The position numbers and the translations under genes are program-made. Below the pieces are notes generated by a model that was not told the DNA's origin, searched no databases, and saw nothing but the letters and a program-made list of their open reading frames with translations. From Favolaschia claudopus (lineage: Eukaryota > Basidiomycota > Agaricomycetes > Agaricales > Mycenaceae), in contig JAWWNJ010000063.1 in NCBI GenBank assembly GCA_037176885.1, positions 1,116,001-1,180,000 of the forward strand: a stretch of DNA of 64,000 nt. The letters are read 5' to 3'. Below are positions 24,192 through 36,600 of this stretch, piece by piece. The stretch's first letter is position 1; each line of letters begins with the position of its first letter.

Positions 24192-27100
24192 ATGCCTCCC
24201 TCTGGATCCTCGGGGAAGAACTTCAAGAGAAAGAAGACACCTAAAAAGAGCAAATCCAGCCAACCCAAAGGGACTGATGAAGAAGGAAATGGCTGGGGCG
24301 GCAAACGATTCGGCGCGGGACGTCCACCCCGCAGCAGTGCAGTTCCGGCTGTAGCAGCGAAGAGAAGTGTCATTGGAACAGAGCCCCTTCGTGTGCCGGC
24401 GCGTTCTCGCCATTCCCGCGATCTCGAGTCAAGCCCTCAAACATACAATTCTTTTTTTGGACCTTACAACCACCATCAACCTGCTCCTCTCGGATCGGAT
24501 TCGCATTCCCCTCCAGCCGCCGGTCCGTCTTCAAGCTTGTGGTCAAAAGTCGGTGCTTCGGGCGGATCTGCCTCTCAGTCAACGGCGAGAACAGCGCACG
24601 GTACGTTCCAACTAGATTTTTCCACGGTTCAACATTAATTCCGCAAACAGCCGTTTCTTCCCAGATCTCAGTGCCTGACTTCGCTGAGCTCAATGAGCAG
24701 CTCGATTATATAACCGAGCACGATGAGCACGGAGATATTGCTGTTGGCGACCAGCTCATTGATGAAAGTCTTGTAGATGAGGTTTTGGATGCCGTTGAAG
24801 CCAATATGACGCAGAAGGAGGCCGAATTAGAGGCATCAGAGGTCTCTCAAGACTCGGCGCTTCAATTGCAGTTCCGTGCTGTGCGTAAGCGGCTGCGGGC
24901 GGAGATCCAGAAATACGGGACTGTTTTGTGCTACAGGCGCGGCGATTTCTTTGACCGGCCTCCGCATCCGGTATTTTCCTTGCAACGCAGTCTCGATCCG
25001 AACCAATTGTACTGGCGCGATATATTTGTCTGGCTGCCGCACCTGCTCCCTGGAAGCCCTGATAGTTTCAAATGCACCTGTGGTAAGCCCTTGAAGCGAA
25101 ATGGTACACTATAAATCTTTGTATCATTTTGTTTGTTTACACACAATTTTTCAAGGCTTCAACGATGATCCTATTGCGCGTCGCATTCGGGCTATGCCTG
25201 CCGACTTCTTCTTGCTTACAAGTCGCTTTCTCTGCAGCCCGCGACGTGCTGAGCCGGGATGCAATAAAAGCTTTCAAGGCACAGATCCTCATATTATCGA
25301 ACAGCTGCCTCGATTTGTACAAAAAGCATTCCCTGGTATTTGTCTCGCAATAATATTTCATTGCTTTGCAGCTTACAATTTACGGATTAGCCTATATTTC
25401 GGCTCGCGGAGCCATATCGAAACTCATGATGTGGCAGATGTTGAACACATTCTCGTCTCGGCTGGGACCAGCGAAGTTCTCTGAACTTGTCTCTGAGATC
25501 CAATACCGCACTCATGCCGAGACTGAGTTGATGTATCTGTCTGCGGCAAATTTTTACCGTCAATATGGGGTGAAGCAATATTCCGCATTCAAAGATCCGC
25601 AACAATATGCTGGATCCGCACCTTCTGTATCGTACCTGAAGGCTTTATTCACGGATCACACTGCAGCCCACCGCATTTATGCAGAGCGTGACATTGCTTC
25701 ACTTCCGTTAACTATTGCGCGCGGTGATCATACTTTTGATGTGAGTCTTTGGTTTTACTTCCTTCAGTCTATCTCGATTCTCATGCCAATTTCTATCAAG
25801 TTCCTCAAACACATGGGGGGTCTGAAGGGTGAACGAATTTTTTCCGCAGCCTATACCATCATCAATGAATACGAGGAAGTTCGCGGCCATTCCCTAGTCC
25901 TCACGAAATCATTATCATTCGTTCAAGAGATGTTCGAAACTATACAGCAGGGGTTAAAGAATGCAAAGCATACCCCGACTCAAATTTTCTACACTGATTC
26001 ACCTCAATGTAAGCCCACTTTCTTGATGCCTTTCGATATATTGATTGATATTCAGCGGAGCGCTCGTTCCATGAGTCTGTGAATGCTTCGCTGACCAATA
26101 ACGTGCAGCCAGTCACCAAGTGGACTGACCTTCCGCGCTGGGAGCGTGCAGTTCAAACAACTTCCACATTTTTTGCGGCCGATCCGGTACACATCGAGGA
26201 TAAAGCTGCCGATGTGCTAGCAGATGCTTTGAATGGGATTTCTACTTCCCACCTTTACCTCGTTGTTATCGGTATCCGTACCTCGAAGAGTGCAGATAAA
26301 TCGTCATCTGTGGACATCATTCAGCTTCGAACCCGGAATGGTATCTATTGCTTCAAGGTATGTTATCTTATGATTTTATTCCGCGCTAAAGAGATTTCTA
26401 GGTTTCAGCTATAACTTCGAGGAGCGAAGTTCTGCCGTCACTCCGCGCAATTCTCACCAACCCGTCTATCATCAAAATTGGTTGCGCAGTTCAGCAGGCC
26501 CTCCAGACAATTTCCGACTCCTTTGATTTACCCGAAATTCGAGAGACACTCAAGTGTCGAAACCCCCCTATTCTTGAATTGGCCAAGTATGCCAAATTGA
26601 AAGGAGTTCTCGATGACCCGTGTCCTTCGCTTCACGCACTTGCAGGGACTGTTCTTAAGCGCTTCTTTCCTTCATCCTCTCCATCCTTTTCCGCCACTCC
26701 AACTCCCCAGCAACTCGAGATTTTATTCTCTGAGGTTGAATGCGGATGGCAGATCTTTCTCTCGCTTCGCAATCGTGACTCGCTAGGGCTTCCACTGCTT
26801 CCTCTACAAGCCAGACGCGATGGCCAACTTGTAACTCTCATGCAGAGTTGCAAGGCTGTCGCCGAGGGTGTAATTGTAGGTGAACACGACGGTTTTCTTG
26901 ACGCAGTCATGGACGACAACAAGAATACGAAACGAATCAATGTGTCGATAAGCCGTTCGCTCATCGTAATCACCAAGGTAATAATCATTCTCTCAATTCA
27001 ATTATTTCAATGAACCTTATTTGACTACAGGTCCTGGTTCCTGGTGCGATTCACACTCTGCACGGACAGACTATTGAATGGATTTTTAACCATGGAGCTC

Positions 27101-29532
27101 GTGCAGTTGTTACAACATCACAGCTTCATACGCGGGGTGCGATTGCACCAGTTGTAGTCAGTGCTGCTGCGCGTGCCTTCGCGGTTCCTGCTCCTGTAAC
27201 CTCCTACGACGAGGATGCGGAGTTTATATTGACTCACGGCACGAATCCAAATTCAATTGAATTTGAACATTGGTCCGTGGACGCAGCGTACACACCGGAT
27301 GCAGACGACTCGGACGACGACGATTCCGATTCGGAGACGGAGGACGATCCTTATGGTCAGTTGGTCTCGGGACTTTTCGTAAGTTCTTTAATTCTCGTGT
27401 TTTTGGCTTGCCTAAAGAATCTCCAGGATGCGAGCGCAACACGAGACACTGACGCGATGGATGTTGACGGGATTGATTGGAATATCGGTCAGAATAATCC
27501 TGTACGTCCCGGGCCACCCATCGGTAGAAGTCGAATTGAACTGACAGAGTGTTTCTTTGAAGGATGATGTTCCAACCAACGTCATTGTCGAAAATCTGGT
27601 TGGTGCCACAAACCTACTACGAAATTCGGAAACCCTCCCCTCGCGTGTCCTCGACGATGTCTTCCATTTCATGGACAGACTTCTGCGTCTCCTGTCCAAG
27701 AAACACTCAGCATTTAAAGCTTTTGCTCATGATTTCAGCGAAGCGATTTTTATTCGGGACCGATCTGACGAAAAAGCAGTTCGTGCTGTTCTCGAGCAGC
27801 ATGCAGTCAGTTGGGAATACGCAAAACGCGCCAAGTCAAAAGCTCTCAATCAACGAATTCGTCGCTACATTCCCCGCCGCGACGTGTTGTTGAAGAGGGT
27901 AGAGAAACTGTTTACCGCTTACGGAGACATGGTTTGCTCGACGAAGAAGTCCCGTGGGGTGTTCTTTTCTGACGAAGCGAAAGAGATGGCCAGCCGGCTT
28001 CTCGACACGGTGCAGAAGGGTTATCTTTCCGACCCGCCCAATATTCCTCTCTATTATTTGAAGGGAAAGGACAGGGATGGTTTGAATCTCTATCGTACCG
28101 TTCGCGGGACTAATTCAGTCGAGGGCGGCTTCCACATGACTGTTCGCCGAATTTTCGGCTCTCTGCGAGCTTCTCCAGAGCTGGCCGAATCTCTACTTCT
28201 CAATTGGATCCCGCGTCGTAATATGCGAGTAAGTATAATGACTGTTTACATTGCCAAGCTGATTGACTTCTAATCTAGGTTGGTTATCACAATCGTACGG
28301 GGAAAAAGTTCAGTGGGCACTTTGACTTCGCTCTTCGAGACGAAATTGTGGAAGTTTCCATTGCAGTCGGTTCCAAGCCCTCGTTCCCGCCTCCCCGAAT
28401 CCTTTCGACTCGTATTGCCACATCAGAAACGATTGGTATACTCCCCATCTCCAAAGCCCTCGCTAAAGAGTTCAACATGACTACCCTGCCCCGACCGCAT
28501 GTTACAGGAGTACCACACCATCGTGATACTCCTGTCCATGCACTGACTCGTCTATGCACCAAGGCACCGAATATATACCGATTCCTTCAACTCCGGCAAT
28601 TGGTTCTCTTCGCTGTACTTCCAATCCACACTCACAAAGAATACATCACCTTCAAAATTATCATTGCCGACCCCCGCTACAGGAAGGCGGGTAAAATTGT
28701 TTTCCCCCCTCACGAGCATTGGAGAAACATAGATTGGGATAAGTTGGCTCGCGCGTGGAATGAATCGGTTCACCTCCAGTCGCGGAGCATTACTGATTCC
28801 AACCAGCGGCTATATTATAAACTTCCCCAACAGTTGGAAGCTCACCACAAGAAGACCATCTTGTGGACTTCGGAACGTGCTACACTCGGAGATGGCACAA
28901 ACTTCGCTGCGCGCAAAGCCCTCATCGAGATTCTCAAAGCCCCTGATAACTGTGCCGATGTTCTCCCCGCAATACCTCTCCCTGAACCCGTTGCTGATGG
29001 AGAGCTGGATCATTCTCTCGGCGGTGGGTTGCTTCCGTCTTCCAAAAGTTTTACTCAAAGCTTCATAGGTTCGATCGATATCAATTCGTTTATTCCGCAG
29101 GCTGACAGTGTCACTGTCGGAGAAGGCTCAGATTTTGTGGAACGGGACGGAAGTGATTTAGCTGCTGATATCCCGTCAGTACAGCTCGTCCTTCCACTTG
29201 GATATTCACACGCGGGCCCGGTCATTGCAAGCACTTCAAACCCTCCACACGTTACTCCAGTATCTACCCGAACTTTCCCTTCTCTACCCCAAGTTGAGCG
29301 CCAACTCCTCCTGCCCGGAGCTGCCGCACCCGTAGCTCAGACGTCTCGAGCTCGGAAGCGATGCGCAGTGTGTGCGGATGCAGCATGTCGCAAGCGACAT
29401 GAATGCATGGGGAAGGGTGGGCAAAAATATTGCACATGCAATCACCCGCCGTTGAAAGGTCGGAAGGTTCGAATGACGGAAGACCAGATCAAGAAGATTC
29501 ACGCGAAAGAGGACGCTGCCGCGAATCCGTAG
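24192..29532 (+). CDS. Transposase-like protein of copy 1: DUF6729-like Cys region, DDE core with inserted exonuclease-like domain
   Basis: Predicted exons: 24192-24600, 24651-25103, 25156-25335, 25391-25740, 25801-26008, 26056-26357, 26402-26977, 27031-27378, 27427-27501, 27563-28228, 28279-29532. All joins keep frame, giving 1606 residues; an upstream in-frame ATG at 24096 would add 32. The N-terminus is basic (FKRKKTPKKSKS) with AT-hook-like RFGAGRPP. Residues about 275-330 hold Cys pairs (FKCTCGK; FLCSPRRAEPGC) in DUF6729-like surroundings. Putative catalytic acids: D in GDHTFD (about 461), D in FYTDSPQ (about 529), E in RGTNSVEGGFH (about 1154). Between the last two, about 555-740, lies a WRN/RNase D-like exonuclease fold (IIQLRTRNGIYCFKV, IIKIGCAVQQAL, CPSLHALAGTVL) lacking the DxE of motif I. 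An acidic run (DSDDDDSDSETEDD) follows. The C-terminus has CAVCADAACRKRHEC and KYCTCNHP. Domain names come from memory; the DDE reading is inference. Confidence 0.8.
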
Positions 29533-30633
29533 ATGTTGAATAAATTGTTGTGTTGCTTCTTGAATCCAGTCCACTGTTGAACCGTCGAATCAGTTGAAAT
29601 ACAAGACTATTAGCGGCACATGCAGCACGAGACGCGAATTCGCGTCTGTGGTACATGTGCGGCTAAGCCAACAATCTGTCAAGCACAGTGCATACTTCGT
29701 GGGCGAGTTATAGGGCAGCGTCGCATCTGCGGATATGTCGTACGAGGTGTGGGGAGGTGTTGCTGTACAGGGTCGGAATCATAGAGCCAACAATACAGTG
29801 CGACCAAGAGACTGAATCATCAGTAAGAGTTTGAATATATAAGTATTTTGACGCACCGGAGTCCTCTAGAAGAAGGTCCACCTGCTGACTGAGCACTGAG
29901 GAGAACGAGCATCGAAGCGATGGGGCTGGAATATTGCTGGCTGGAATACATCGAACCCGGCGAGGATATCTTGATCTTGTTGAGCAATGTTTGAGAATGA
30001 CAACCGGTGCTGTTCGGCGATGCAAGTCGTCGTAGTGGGGGATAGATAAGGACCAGTCAAGCAATAGATTGCTGCAAAAGTGTCGGCGGGAAGCGTAGAG
30101 TACCCGGGTTCGCTATCGGAAGCCAGAGTGCATGATCCAGATTGGGATCGATTCAGCCGCATGATGTCGCCGAAGATTTAAAAGTCTTGTTGAGTTCCCA
30201 AGTTGGTTGCGACGAGAGAAAGCAGAAGAGAAGCATATATCTTGAAGTAGTACTTCTTAAGGGCATACACATCGCCGCCTGCTCGCAGGCACGCCGACAA
30301 CAGAGGATGAAGGTGAGAGATGGATGGCAAGAGCTTGACAAGGTGTCGTAATACGGAAACTCCCGCGTTACGAAAGCTGACGAATCTTGAATTCCATTGG
30401 CTGGGTCCTATGTTTCTTTCGGGATTTAGCCCCGAGCGACATAGCCCATTTTCAAGTTGATTTACCGTAAATAGATAGCAAATCAAGATGCCGAATTGTG
30501 TTCTGTTAAAGCTACGGCGGTTTTGAGCAGCGGAAATTACAGGGGAGTGGTCTTGAATGATGTCCGAATGTCTCTCTTTTTTCTCTTCTTCTCTTTCTTT
30601 TTTGGCAACTTGAAAACTTGATTATTTCTCCGT
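29533..30633. other. 1.1-kb 3' noncoding part of the element (copy 1)
   Basis: It lies between the transposase stop and the right terminal repeat. It contains a strong hairpin at 29611-29665, a pure pyrimidine tract at about 30571-30605, and minus-strand open frames of 118, 98 and 102 codons (29708-30064, 29866-30162, 30178-30486). One GTGCGT..TTCAG intron-like segment lies on the minus strand at about 29814-29864. The frames overlap each other and show no clear family, so I leave them uncalled. The same region is present in all five copies. Confidence 0.5.
29611..29665. repeat. Interrupted palindrome downstream of the transposase gene
   Basis: The core AGACGCGAATTCGCGTCT (29630-29647) is a perfect 18-bp palindrome. 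Outer arms TAGCGGCACATG (29611-29622) and CATGTGCGGCTA (29654-29665) pair with one mismatch, separated from the core by 7 and 6 nt. It lies about 80 bp after the stop and is repeated in every copy. It could form a cruciform or an RNA hairpin near the 3' end. Confidence 0.75.
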
Positions 30634-30657
30634 AGCCACAGACATAGGACATAAGCC
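30634..30657. repeat. Right terminal inverted repeat of copy 1
   Basis: Ends CATAAGCC. It contains AGACATAGG (30640-30648), the same word as in the left-end hairpin. Equivalent right ends close the other copies at 37279, 42765, 49383 and 54869. Confidence 0.6.
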
Positions 30658-30663
30658 GAAACG
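30658..30663. repeat. Junction spacer GAAACG between copies 1 and 2
   Basis: This is the target-site word without its first two bases (AG). The same 6-nt spacer recurs at the other three junctions. Confidence 0.9.
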
Positions 30664-33600
30664 GGCTCATTCATCATGCCTGTGGCTGGCTATGTCTCGG
30701 CTAGACATAGGCATTGATCCTGTTTGATCCCGTTAATTCCGCGTGTTCCGAACGCAACAATGATCGTATCATGACACACGTTCTCATCTTTCTCATCGAC
30801 GTCGACGATATGCCTCCCTCTGGATCCTCGGGGAAGAACTTCAAGAGAAAGAAGACACCTAAAAAGAGCAAATCCAGCCAACCCAAAGGGACTGATGAAG
30901 AAGGAAATGGCTGGGGCGGCAAACGATTCGGCGCGGGACGTCCACCCCGCAGCAGTGCAGTTCCGGCTGTAGCAGCGAAGAGAAGTGTCATTGGAACAGA
31001 GCCCCTTCGTGTGCCGGCGCGTTCTCGCCATTCCCGCGATCTCGAGTCAAGCCCTCAAACATACAATTCTTTTTTTGGACCTTACAACCACCATCAACCT
31101 GCTCCTCTCGGATCGGATTCGCATTCCCCTCCAGCCGCCGGTCCGTCTTCAAGCTTGTGGTCAAAAGTCGGTGCTTCGGGCGGATCTGCCTCTCAGTCAA
31201 CGGCGAGAACAGCGCACGGTACGTTCCAACTAGATTTTTCCACGGTTCAACATTAATTCCGCAAACAGCCGTTTCTTCCCAGATCTCAGTGCCTGACTTC
31301 GCTGAGCTCAATGAGCAGCTCGATTATATAACCGAGCACGATGAGCACGGAGATATTGCTGTTGGCGACCAGCTCATTGATGAAAGTCTTGTAGATGAGG
31401 TTTTGGATGCCGTTGAAGCCAATATGACGCAGAAGGAGGCCGAATTAGAGGCATCAGAGGTCTCTCAAGACTCGGCGCTTCAATTGCAGTTCCGTGCTGT
31501 GCGTAAGCGGCTGCGGGCGGAGATCCAGAAATACGGGACTGTTTTGTGCTACAGGCGCGGCGATTTCTTTGACCGGCCTCCGCATCCGGTATTTTCCTTG
31601 CAACGCAGTCTCGATCCGAACCAATTGTACTGGCGCGATATATTTGTCTGGCTGCCGCACCTGCTCCCTGGAAGCCCTGATAGTTTCAAATGCACCTGTG
31701 GTAAGCCCTTGAAGCGAAATGGTACACTATAAATCTTTGTATCATTTTGTTTGTTTACACACAATTTTTCAAGGCTTCAACGATGATCCTATTGCGCGTC
31801 GCATTCGGGCTATGCCTGCCGACTTCTTCTTGCTTACAAGTCGCTTTCTCTGCAGCCCGCGACGTGCTGAGCCGGGATGCAATAAAAGCTTTCAAGGCAC
31901 AGATCCTCATATTATCGAACAGCTGCCTCGATTTGTACAAAAAGCATTCCCTGGTATTTGTCTCGCAATAATATTTCATTGCTTTGCAGCTTACAATTTA
32001 CGGATTAGCCTATATTTCGGCTCGCGGAGCCATATCGAAACTCATGATGTGGCAGATGTTGAACACATTCTCGTCTCGGCTGGGACCAGCGAAGTTCTCT
32101 GAACTTGTCTCTGAGATCCAATACCGCACTCATGCCAAGACTGAGTTGATGTATCTGTCTGCGGCAAATTTTTACCGTCAATATGGGGTGAAGCAATATT
32201 CCGCATTCAAAGATCCGCAACAATATGCTGGATCCGCACCTTCTGTATCGTACCTGAAGGCTTTATTCACGGATCACACTGCAGCCCACCGCATTTATGC
32301 AGAGCGTGACATTGCTTCACTTCCGTTAACTATTGCGCGCGGTGATTCATACTTTTGATGTGAGTCTTTGGTTTTACTTCCTTCAGTCTATCTCGATTCT
32401 CATGCCAATTTCTATCAAGTTCCTCAAACACATGGGGGGTCTGAAGGGTGAACGAATTTTTTCCGCAGCCTATACCATCATCAATGAATACGAGGAAGTT
32501 CGCGGCCATTCCCTAGTCCTCACGAAATCATTATCATTCGTTCAAGAGATGTTCGAAACTATACAGCAGGGGTTAAAGAATGCAAAGCATACCCCGACTC
32601 AAATTTTCCTACACTGATTCACCTCAATGTAAGCCCACTTTCTTGATGCCTTTCGATATATTGATTGATATTCAGCGGAGCGCTCGTTCCATGAGTCTGT
32701 GAATGCTTCGCTGACCAATAACGTGCAGCCAGTCCACCAAGTGGACTGACCTTCCGCGCTGGGAGTGTGCAGTTCAAACAACTTCCACATTTTTGGCGGC
32801 CGATCCGGTACACATCGAGGATAAAGCTGCCGATGTGCTAGCAGATGCTTTGAATGGGATTTCTACTTCCCACCTTTACCTCGTTGTTATCGGTATCCGT
32901 ACCTCGAAGAGTGCAGATAAATCGTCATCTGTGGGACTTCATTCAGCTTCGAACCCGGAATGGTATCTATTGCTTCAAGGTATGTTATCTTATGATTTTA
33001 TTCCGCGCTAAAGAGATTTCTAGGTTTCAGCTATAACTTCGAGGAGCGAAGTTCTGCCGTCACTCCGCGCAATTCTCACCAACCCGTCTATCATCAAAAT
33101 TGGTTGCGCAGTTCAGCAGGCCCTCCAGACAATTTCCGACTCCTTTGATTTACCCGAAATTCGAGAGACACTCAAGTGTCGAAACCCCCCTATTCTTGAA
33201 TTGGCCAAGTATGCCAAATTGAAAGGAGTTCTCGATGACTCCGTGTCCTTCGCTTCACGCACTTGCAGGGACTGTTCTTAAGCGCTTCTTTCCTTCATCC
33301 TCTCCATCCTTTTTCCGCCACTCCAACTCCCCAGCAACTCGAGATTTTATTCTCTGAGGTTGAATTGCGGATGGCAGATCTTTCTCTCGCTTCGCAATCG
33401 TGACTCGCTAGGGCTTCCACTGCTTCCTCTACAAGCCAGACGCGATGGCCAACTTGTAACTCTCATGCAGAGTTGCAAGGCTGTCGCCGAGGGTGTAATT
33501 GTAGGCGAACACGACGGTTTTCTTGACGCAGTCATGGACGACAACAAGAATACGAAACGAATCAATGTGTCGATAAGCGTTCGCTCATCGTAATCACCAA

Positions 33601-36600
33601 GGTAATAATCATTCTCTCAATTCAATTATTTCAATGAACCTTATTTGACTACAGGTCCTGGTTCCTGGTGCGATTCACACTCTGCACGGACAGACTATTG
33701 AATGGATTTTTAACCATGGAGCTCGTGCAGTTGTTACAACATCACAGCTTCATACGCGGGGTGCGATTGCACCAGTTGTAGTCAGTGCTGCTGCGCGTGC
33801 CTTCGCGGTTCCTGCTCCTGTAACCTCCTACGACGAGGATGCGGAGTTTATATTGACTCACGGCACGAATCCAAATTCAATTGAATTTGAACATTGGTCC
33901 GTGACGCAGCGTACACACCGTATGCAGACGACTCGGACGACGACGATTCCGATTCGGAGACGGAGGACGATCCTTATGGTCAGTTGTCTCGGGACTTTTC
34001 GTAAGTTCTTTAATTCTCGTGTTTTTGGCTTGCCTAAAGAATCTCCAGGATGCGAGCGCAACACGAGACACTGACGCGATGGATGTTGACGGGATTGATT
34101 GGAATATCGGTCAGAATAATCCTGTACGTCCCGGGCCACCCATCGGTAGAAGTCGAATTGAACTGACAGAGTGTTTCTTTGAAGGATGATGTTCCAACCA
34201 ACGTCATTGTCGAAAATCTGGTTGGTGCCACAAACCTACTACGAAATTCGGAAACCCTCCCCTCGCGTGTCCTCGACGATGTCTTCCATTTCATGGACAG
34301 ACTTCTGCGTCTCCTGTCCAAGAAACACTCAGCATTTAAAGCTTTTGCTCATGATTTCAGCGAAGCGATTTTTATTCGGGACCGATCTGACGAAAAAGCA
34401 GTTCGTGCTGTTCTCGAGCAGCATGCAGTCAGTTGGGAATACGCAAAACGCGCCAAGTCAAAAGCTCTCAATCAACGAATTCGTCGCTACATTCCCCGCC
34501 GCGACGTGTTGTTGAAGAGGGTAGAGAAACTGTTTACCGCTTACGGAGACATGGTTTGCTCGACGAAGAAGTCCCGTGGGGTGTTCTTTTCTGACGAAGC
34601 GAAAGAGATGGCCAGCCGGCTTCTCGACACGGTGCAGAAGGGTTATCTTTCCGACCCGCCCAATATTCCTCTCTATTATTTGAAGGGAAAGGACAGGGAT
34701 GGTTTGAATCTCTATCGTACCGTTCGCGGGACTAATTCAGTCGAGGGCGGCTTCCACATGACTGTTCGCCGAATTTTCGGCTCTCTGCGAGCTTCTCCAG
34801 AGCTGGCCGAATCTCTACTTCTCAATTGGATCCCGCGTCGTAATATGCGAGTAAGTATAATGACTGTTTACATTGCCAAGCTGATTGACTTCTAATCTAG
34901 GTTGGTTATCACAATCGTACGGGGAAAAAGTTCAGTGGGCACTTTGACTTCGCTCTTCGAGACGAAATTGTGGAAGTTTCCATTGCAGTCGGTTCCAAGC
35001 CCTCGTTCCCGCCTCCCCGAATCCTTTCGACTCGTATTGCCACATCAGAAACGATTGGTATACTCCCCATCTCCAAAGCCCTCGCTAAAGAGTTCAACAT
35101 GACTACCCTGCCCCGACCGCATGTTACAGGAGTACCACACCATCGTGATACTCCTGTCCATGCACTGACTCGTCTATGCACCAAGGCACCGAATATATAC
35201 CGATTCCTTCAACTCCGGCAATTGGTTCTCTTCGCTGTACTTCCAATCCACACTCACAAAGAATACATCACCTTCAAAATTATCATTGCCGACCCCCGCT
35301 ACAGGAAGGCGGGTAAAATTGTTTTCCCCCCTCACGAGCATTGGAGAAACATAGATTGGGATAAGTTGGCTCGCGCGTGGAATGAATCGGTTCACCTCCA
35401 GTCGCGGAGCATTACTGATTCCAACCAGCGGCTATATTATAAACTTCCCCAACAGTTGGAAGCTCACCACAAGAAGACCATCTTGTGGACTTCGGAACGT
35501 GCTACACTCGGAGATGGCACAAACTTCGCTGCGCGCAAAGCCCTCATCGAGATTCTCAAAGCCCCTGATAACTGTGCCGATGTTCTCCCCGCAATACCTC
35601 TCCCTGAACCCGTTGCTGATGGAGAGCTGGATCATTCTCTCGGCGGTGGGTTGCTTCCGTCTTCCAAAAGTTTTACTCAAAGCTTCATAGGTTCGATCGA
35701 TATCAATTCGTTTATTCCGCAGGCTGACAGTGTCACTGTCGGAGAAGGCTCAGATTTTGTGGAACGGGACGGAAGTGATTTAGCTGCTGATATCCCGTCA
35801 GTACAGCTCGTCCTTCCACTTGGATATTCACACGCGGGCCCGGTCATTGCAAGCACTTCAAACCCTCCACACGTTACTCCAGTATCTACCCGAACTTTCC
35901 CTTCTCTACCCCAAGTTGAGCGCCAACTCCTCCTGCCCGGAGCTGCCGCACCCGTAGCTCAGACGTCTCGAGCTCGGAAGCGATGCGCAGTGTGTGCGGA
36001 TGCAGCATGTCGCAAGCGACATGAATGCATGGGGAAGGGTGGGCAAAAATATTGCACATGCAATCACCCGCCGTTGAAAGGTCGGAAGGTTCGAATGACG
36101 GAAGACCAGATCAAGAAGATTCACGCGAAAGAGGACGCTGCCGCGAATCCGTAGATGTTGAATAAATTGTTGTGTTGCTTCTTGAATCCAGTCCACTGTT
36201 GAACCGTCGAATCAGTTGAAATACAAGACTATTAGCGGCACATGCAGCACGAGACGCGAATTCGCGTCTGTGGTACATGTGCGGCTAAGCCAACAATCTG
36301 TCAAGCACAGTGCATACTTCGTGGGCGAGTTATAGGGCAGCGTCGCATCTGCGGATATGTCGTACGAGGTGTGGGGAGGTGTTGCTGTACAGGGTCGGAA
36401 TCATAGAGCCAACAATACAGTGCGACCAAGAGACTGAATCATCAGTAAGAGTTTGAATATATAAGTATTTTGACGCACCGGAGTCCTCTAGAAGAAGGTC
36501 CACCTGCTGACTGAGCACTGAGGAGAACGAGCATCGAAGCGATGGGGCTGGAATATTGCTGGCTGGAATACATCGAACCCGGCGAGGATATCTTGATCTT

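Larger units (their letters stand above)
24046..30657 (+). mobile_element. Transposon copy 1, full length (6612 bp)
   Basis: Autonomous-looking element with one transposase-like gene. Ends are imperfect inverted repeats of about 24 bp, with 17 matching positions including GGCT, ATG and CTGTGGCT. About 146 bp of leader precedes the gene and about 1.1 kb of noncoding sequence follows. An 8-bp duplication and GGCT..AGCC ends suit superfamilies that make 8-bp duplications (hAT, P, Zisupton-like). I do not assign a superfamily. At the diagnostic sites copy 1 matches copies 2 and 4 at one position (near 24791) and copies 3 and 5 at three. Confidence 0.88.

Noticed and set aside
24192..29532. Assignment to the Kyakuja-Dileera-Zisupton superfamily
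   Set aside because: 8-bp target duplication fits Zisupton, but I do not see the CxC-type N-terminal finger or the usual first-Asp motif clearly enough to assign it.
24046..30657. Helitron
   Set aside because: Helitrons form tandem arrays, but ends here are inverted repeats with a target duplication, and no Rep/helicase motifs are seen.
24046..30657. LTR or LINE retrotransposon
   Set aside because: No reverse transcriptase motif, no long terminal repeats, no poly-A end.
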